Shown here one piece after another: positions 6,693 to 8,584 of a stretch of 8,584 nt of DNA. A program made the translations under genes and the position numbers. The stretch is from NCBI GenBank assembly GCA_012522985.1, contig JAAYJJ010000089.1:1-8584 (forward strand). The letters run 5' to 3'. This DNA is from Aliarcobacter butzleri (GTDB lineage Bacteria > Campylobacterota > Campylobacteria > Campylobacterales > Arcobacteraceae). Within the stretch, counting starts at the first letter, position 1. Every line of letters begins with the position of its first letter. The notes beneath the pieces are model-generated. The model saw only the letters and a program-made list of their open reading frames with translations. It ran no database searches and was not told the DNA's origin.

Positions 6693-7376
6693 CTATCCTT
6701 TTAAATGGTGAATCAATATTGCCGATGCAACAGAGACATTTAAAGAGTCAAACTCTCTAGCCATTTTGATACTTACTTGATAATCAAGTTTTTTCAAAAC
6801 CTTGTTTTGTAAGCCACTTCCCTCATTTCCAACAATAAGTGCAATTTTATTTAAATCTTGTTTAAACTCTTTAATATCCTCTCCATTCATATGAGCCCCT
6901 ACCAAAGAAAAACTATCTAGTTTTAGTTGATTTAATAAATCACTTATATCAAAATGACTTGATATAGGCATATCCAAAGCACTAGCAGAGCTTGTCCTTA
7001 TGATTTGCTCCATTTTAATATCTTTGATACCAGTGATAACTATTCCATCAGCTCCTAGAGCATATGAACTCCTTATAATAGCACCAATATTTCCCATATC
7101 AGTCAAAGAGTCTAAAATAACTAAAAACTTAGACTTTTTAAGCTCACTTAGTGGAGTGAAGTTAAATTCTTTGATTTTTAGGAAAAATCCTTGATGATTG
7201 CCCCCACGAGATAGGGCTTGAGCCTTTTTATTATCAAGTTTTATAATTGCTTTATTTAGTTTTGCAAATCTTGAAAAAAGCTTACTATCTATCTCTTTAG
7301 CTAAGAGTACCTCTTCTATTAAGTTGCTATGATGTTCTAGTACAAAAAGTACAATTTGTTTGCCATATATTATCAT
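6693..7376 (-). CDS. rlmB: TrmH-family 23S rRNA 2'-O-methyltransferase (RlmB-like)
   Basis: This 227-residue SPOUT methyltransferase probably methylates the ribose of G2251 in the 23S rRNA P-loop. An N-terminal substrate-binding domain (about 1-75) begins IYGKQIVLFVLE and contains the NHQGFFLKI segment. The knotted catalytic domain has motif 1 (LDSLTDMGNIGAIIRSSYAL, with N96 and R102), SSASALDMP at about 129-137, motif 2 (IVGNEGSGL at 181-189, with E185) and motif 3 (SLNVSVASAI at 211-220), which together bind S-adenosylmethionine in the trefoil knot. It is slightly shorter than E. coli RlmB (about 243). Other TrmH-family targets cannot be excluded from sequence alone. Its ATG overlaps the rsmI stop as ATGA, so translation is coupled to the other rRNA methyltransferase. 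Confidence 0.9.
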   Translation of the reverse strand: MIIYGKQIVLFVLEHHSNLIEEVLLAKEIDSKLFSRFAKLNKAIIKLDNKKAQALSRGGNHQGFFLKIKEFNFTPLSELKKSKFLVILDSLTDMGNIGAIIRSSYALGADGIVITGIKDIKMEQIIRTSSASALDMPISSHFDISDLLNQLKLDSFSLVGAHMNGEDIKEFKQDLNKIALIVGNEGSGLQNKVLKKLDYQVSIKMAREFDSLNVSVASAILIHHLKG

Positions 7377-8197
7377 TCTTCAATTTTACCCAAAATTTCC
7401 TCATAAGCAACTTTTACAGAGATGTTTTTTAGCTTTGAAATAAGTTTTGCTTTTTGTTTTGGAGGAATATCTAAATCTTTAATATCATCAAATCCCAAAA
7501 GATTTCCCGTTTGCTCTTTGGAGTCTATTATAACTACCCATTCACCTTTTATGTTTTTTTCATTTTCAAATATTTTCAAAAGATTTTTAGCACTATCTTT
7601 ATAGGTTTTTTGATAGAGTTTACTTATCTCTTTTACCATAAAAACAGTTTTATCTGCATCTAAAGATGAGATTTCTTGTAGTAAAGTTATTACTCTTTTT
7701 GGTGATTCATATATAATAGTTATAAATGGATATGAAAATATTTTTTCTAACTCTTGGAGTCTATTTTGAGCTTTATGTGGTAAAAATCCATAAAATAAAA
7801 ACTCTTTACTAGTAAAACCACTCATAGCATATGCACTAAGTGCTGCATTTGCCCCTGGAAGTACATCATATTTTATAGAGTTTTTAATACAAAAATCAAC
7901 TATTTTTGCCCCTGGATCACTTATACAAGGCATACCTGCATCACTTAAATAGACTATGTTTTTATCTATATCTATAGTTTGAAGTTTATTTAAAAACTCC
8001 TCTTCGTTATGTGAGTGAACAGAGATAAATTCTTTGGGATTAAATGTAGTATCAAACCTAGTTGATAGAAGATGAAGAAGTTGTTTTGTGACTCTTGTGT
8101 CTTCACACAAAAAAACTTCCGCACCCTCCAAAACTTTAAGAGTTCTATAGGATATATCATCAAGATTTCCTATAGGAGTAGGTACGAAAGTTATCAC
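7373..8197 (-). CDS. rsmI: 16S rRNA (cytidine-1402 2'-O)-methyltransferase
   Basis: RsmI methylates the ribose of C1402 at the ribosomal P site using S-adenosylmethionine. The 274-residue protein has the tetrapyrrole-methylase fold and the family signatures in order: FVPTPIGNLDDISYRTLKVL at 4-23, LCEDTRVTKQLL, VYLSDAGMPCISDPG (about 83-97), VLPGANAALSAYAMSGF, FLFYGFLPHK, and ITIIYESPKRV. The C-terminal extension (about 230-274) is Lys-rich, as usual. The GTG start gives the typical N-terminus with PTPIGNL a few residues in. It has no good ribosome binding site and begins 7 bases after the rpmE stop, so it is probably translated by reinitiation after rpmE. Confidence 0.95.
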   Translation of the reverse strand: MITFVPTPIGNLDDISYRTLKVLEGAEVFLCEDTRVTKQLLHLLSTRFDTTFNPKEFISVHSHNEEEFLNKLQTIDIDKNIVYLSDAGMPCISDPGAKIVDFCIKNSIKYDVLPGANAALSAYAMSGFTSKEFLFYGFLPHKAQNRLQELEKIFSYPFITIIYESPKRVITLLQEISSLDADKTVFMVKEISKLYQKTYKDSAKNLLKIFENEKNIKGEWVVIIDSKEQTGNLLGFDDIKDLDIPPKQKAKLISKLKNISVKVAYEEILGKIEE

Positions 8198-8203
8198 TTT
8201 AGT

Positions 8204-8404
8204 TTATTTCATAGAGTATTTTGCTTTAAATTTCTCTACTCTACCTGCAGCATCTACTATTTTTTGCTCACCTGTAAAAAACGGGTGACAAGCTGAACAA
8301 ATATCAACTCTTAGAGTTTCTGTGTTTGATTTTGTTTCAAATGTATTACCACACGCACAAGTTACTGTACAGTTTTTGTAATCTGGATGAATATCTTTTC
8401 TCAT
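8204..8404 (-). CDS. rpmE: Ribosomal protein L31 (bL31), zinc-binding type
   Basis: This large-subunit protein bridges the two ribosomal subunits. The sequence RKDIHPDY, the [11 protein letters not shown] segment and [15 protein letters not shown] are diagnostic. With 66 residues it is the normal size. The zinc-type cysteine set is complete (CAC plus CSAC; residues 16, 18, 36 and 39 from the chosen start), and one further cysteine lies at 12. I chose the ATG at 8404 rather than the in-frame ATG two codons upstream (8410): the ribosome binding site AAGGA at 8416-8412 is 7 bases from the former but only 1 from the latter, and L31 proteins normally begin M(K/R)KDIHP. It is the first gene of the leftward operon and has its own promoter upstream. 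Confidence 0.95.
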   Translation of the reverse strand: MRKDIHPDYKNCTVTCACGNTFETKSNTETLRVDICSACHPFFTGEQKIVDAAGRVEKFKAKYSMK

Positions 8405-8411
8405 TGTCATT

Positions 8412-8416
8412 TCCTT
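8412..8416 (-). promoter_or_regulatory. rpmE: Ribosome binding site that decides the rpmE start
   Basis: AAGGA (TCCTT on the + strand) is 7 bases before the ATG at 8404 and 1 base before the ATG at 8410. Only the inner ATG has workable spacing. Confidence 0.65.
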
Positions 8417-8417
8417 T

Positions 8418-8447
8418 TTGACTTTAGTGCTTAGTCTTATCTATAAT
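8418..8447 (+). promoter_or_regulatory. Promoter-like sequence on the + strand inside the rpmE leader
   Basis: TTGACT at 8418-8423, 18 bases, then TATAAT at 8442-8447: five of six and six of six matches to the sigma-70 consensus. It would start rightward transcription near 8454, nearly the same position as the leftward rpmE start, so the two promoters face each other. In AT-rich DNA this could be chance, and what it would express is unclear. Confidence 0.35.
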
Positions 8448-8461
8448 CTTTAAAGTTTGTG

Positions 8462-8470
8462 ATTATACCA
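8462..8470 (-). promoter_or_regulatory. Extended -10 promoter of the rpmE operon
   Basis: On the - strand the sequence reads TGGTATAAT, a perfect -10 with the TGn extension. The upstream region is A/T-tract rich with no -35 match, typical of Campylobacterota sigma-70 promoters. Transcription would start near 8455, giving a leader of about 50 bases before the ATG at 8404. It is the only clear promoter found for the eight leftward genes. Confidence 0.65.
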
Positions 8471-8584
8471 AAAAATACTTAAAAATTTCTTTTTTTAGAG
8501 AATTAATATCACTTTTTTTATAAATAGCTAACTGAGTTTAATTAAAAGTTCTTTGTTTTTTTGCTAATTGTGCAGTATGAGTAC
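8471..8584. other. AT-rich right edge without a supported gene
   Basis: This stretch holds T-runs at about 8489-8496, 8513-8519 and 8556-8562. It also holds an imperfect stem, AACT at 8530-8533 with AGTT at 8547-8550, with TTT/AAA pairs inside, just before the last T-run. No coding frame of useful length is visible. The last 45 bases read on the - strand could be the tail of a neighbouring gene, but 14 codons are too few to support it. Confidence 0.4.

Noticed and set aside
8072..8296. Open frame on the + strand opposite rsmI and rpmE
   Set aside because: It is antisense to two well-recognised genes and shows no ribosome site or family motif.
8538..8582. Possible C-terminal tail of a leftward gene (14 codons ending in TAA)
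   Set aside because: It is too short to tell from chance and matches no neighbour I can recall.
8577..8584. ATG at the right edge that could start a + strand gene
   Set aside because: No ribosome binding site precedes it and only two codons are visible.

Overview
The window looks like chromosomal DNA from a member of the Campylobacterota (Epsilonproteobacteria). It is very AT-rich, promoters show a TATAAT box with no clear -35, and the leftward gene order rpmE - rsmI - rlmB - periplasmic protein - aminotransferase - hom matches, from memory, the Campylobacter jejuni Cj0155c-Cj0149c neighbourhood. I cannot fix the genus. There are no rRNA or tRNA genes, insertion sequences or CRISPR arrays, and no gene-free stretch longer than about 180 bases.

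Left part (1-1743, + strand): two adjacent genes of unknown function. The first is cut by the window edge and encodes a protein with about five membrane segments. The second encodes a helical protein with a conserved-looking LDFHYSVIGEYTQL block and an Ala/Gly-rich hydrophobic stretch near its C-terminus. The junction is odd: the second frame is open well upstream of its first usual start codon and encodes a complete membrane anchor there, with only an ATA codon where the start should be. This pair is the least explained part of the window.

Middle (1744-2465): a separately promoted small membrane cytochrome b (b561 / hydrogenase-type family). It converges on the leftward operon. The two stop codons lie inside one perfect 10-bp hairpin that probably serves as a shared bidirectional terminator.

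Right part (2466-8404, - strand): eight tightly packed co-directional genes, read right to left: ribosomal protein L31 (rpmE), 16S rRNA methyltransferase RsmI, 23S rRNA methyltransferase RlmB, an exported protein of unknown function, an AlaC-like aminotransferase, homoserine dehydrogenase (hom), a monohaem cytochrome c, and the fluoride channel CrcB. Gaps run from a 4-base overlap to 25 bases. Four of the eight genes use GTG or TTG starts. The only clear promoter is an extended -10 box upstream of rpmE. The operon thus joins ribosome assembly and rRNA modification to alanine and homoserine (Thr/Met) metabolism, then to a periplasmic electron carrier and fluoride export.

Right edge (8405-8584): the rpmE leader and promoter, plus a well-formed promoter-like sequence on the opposite strand pointing right into a short AT-rich region with a weak hairpin and T-run. 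It could mark a small RNA or the promoter of a gene beyond the window.
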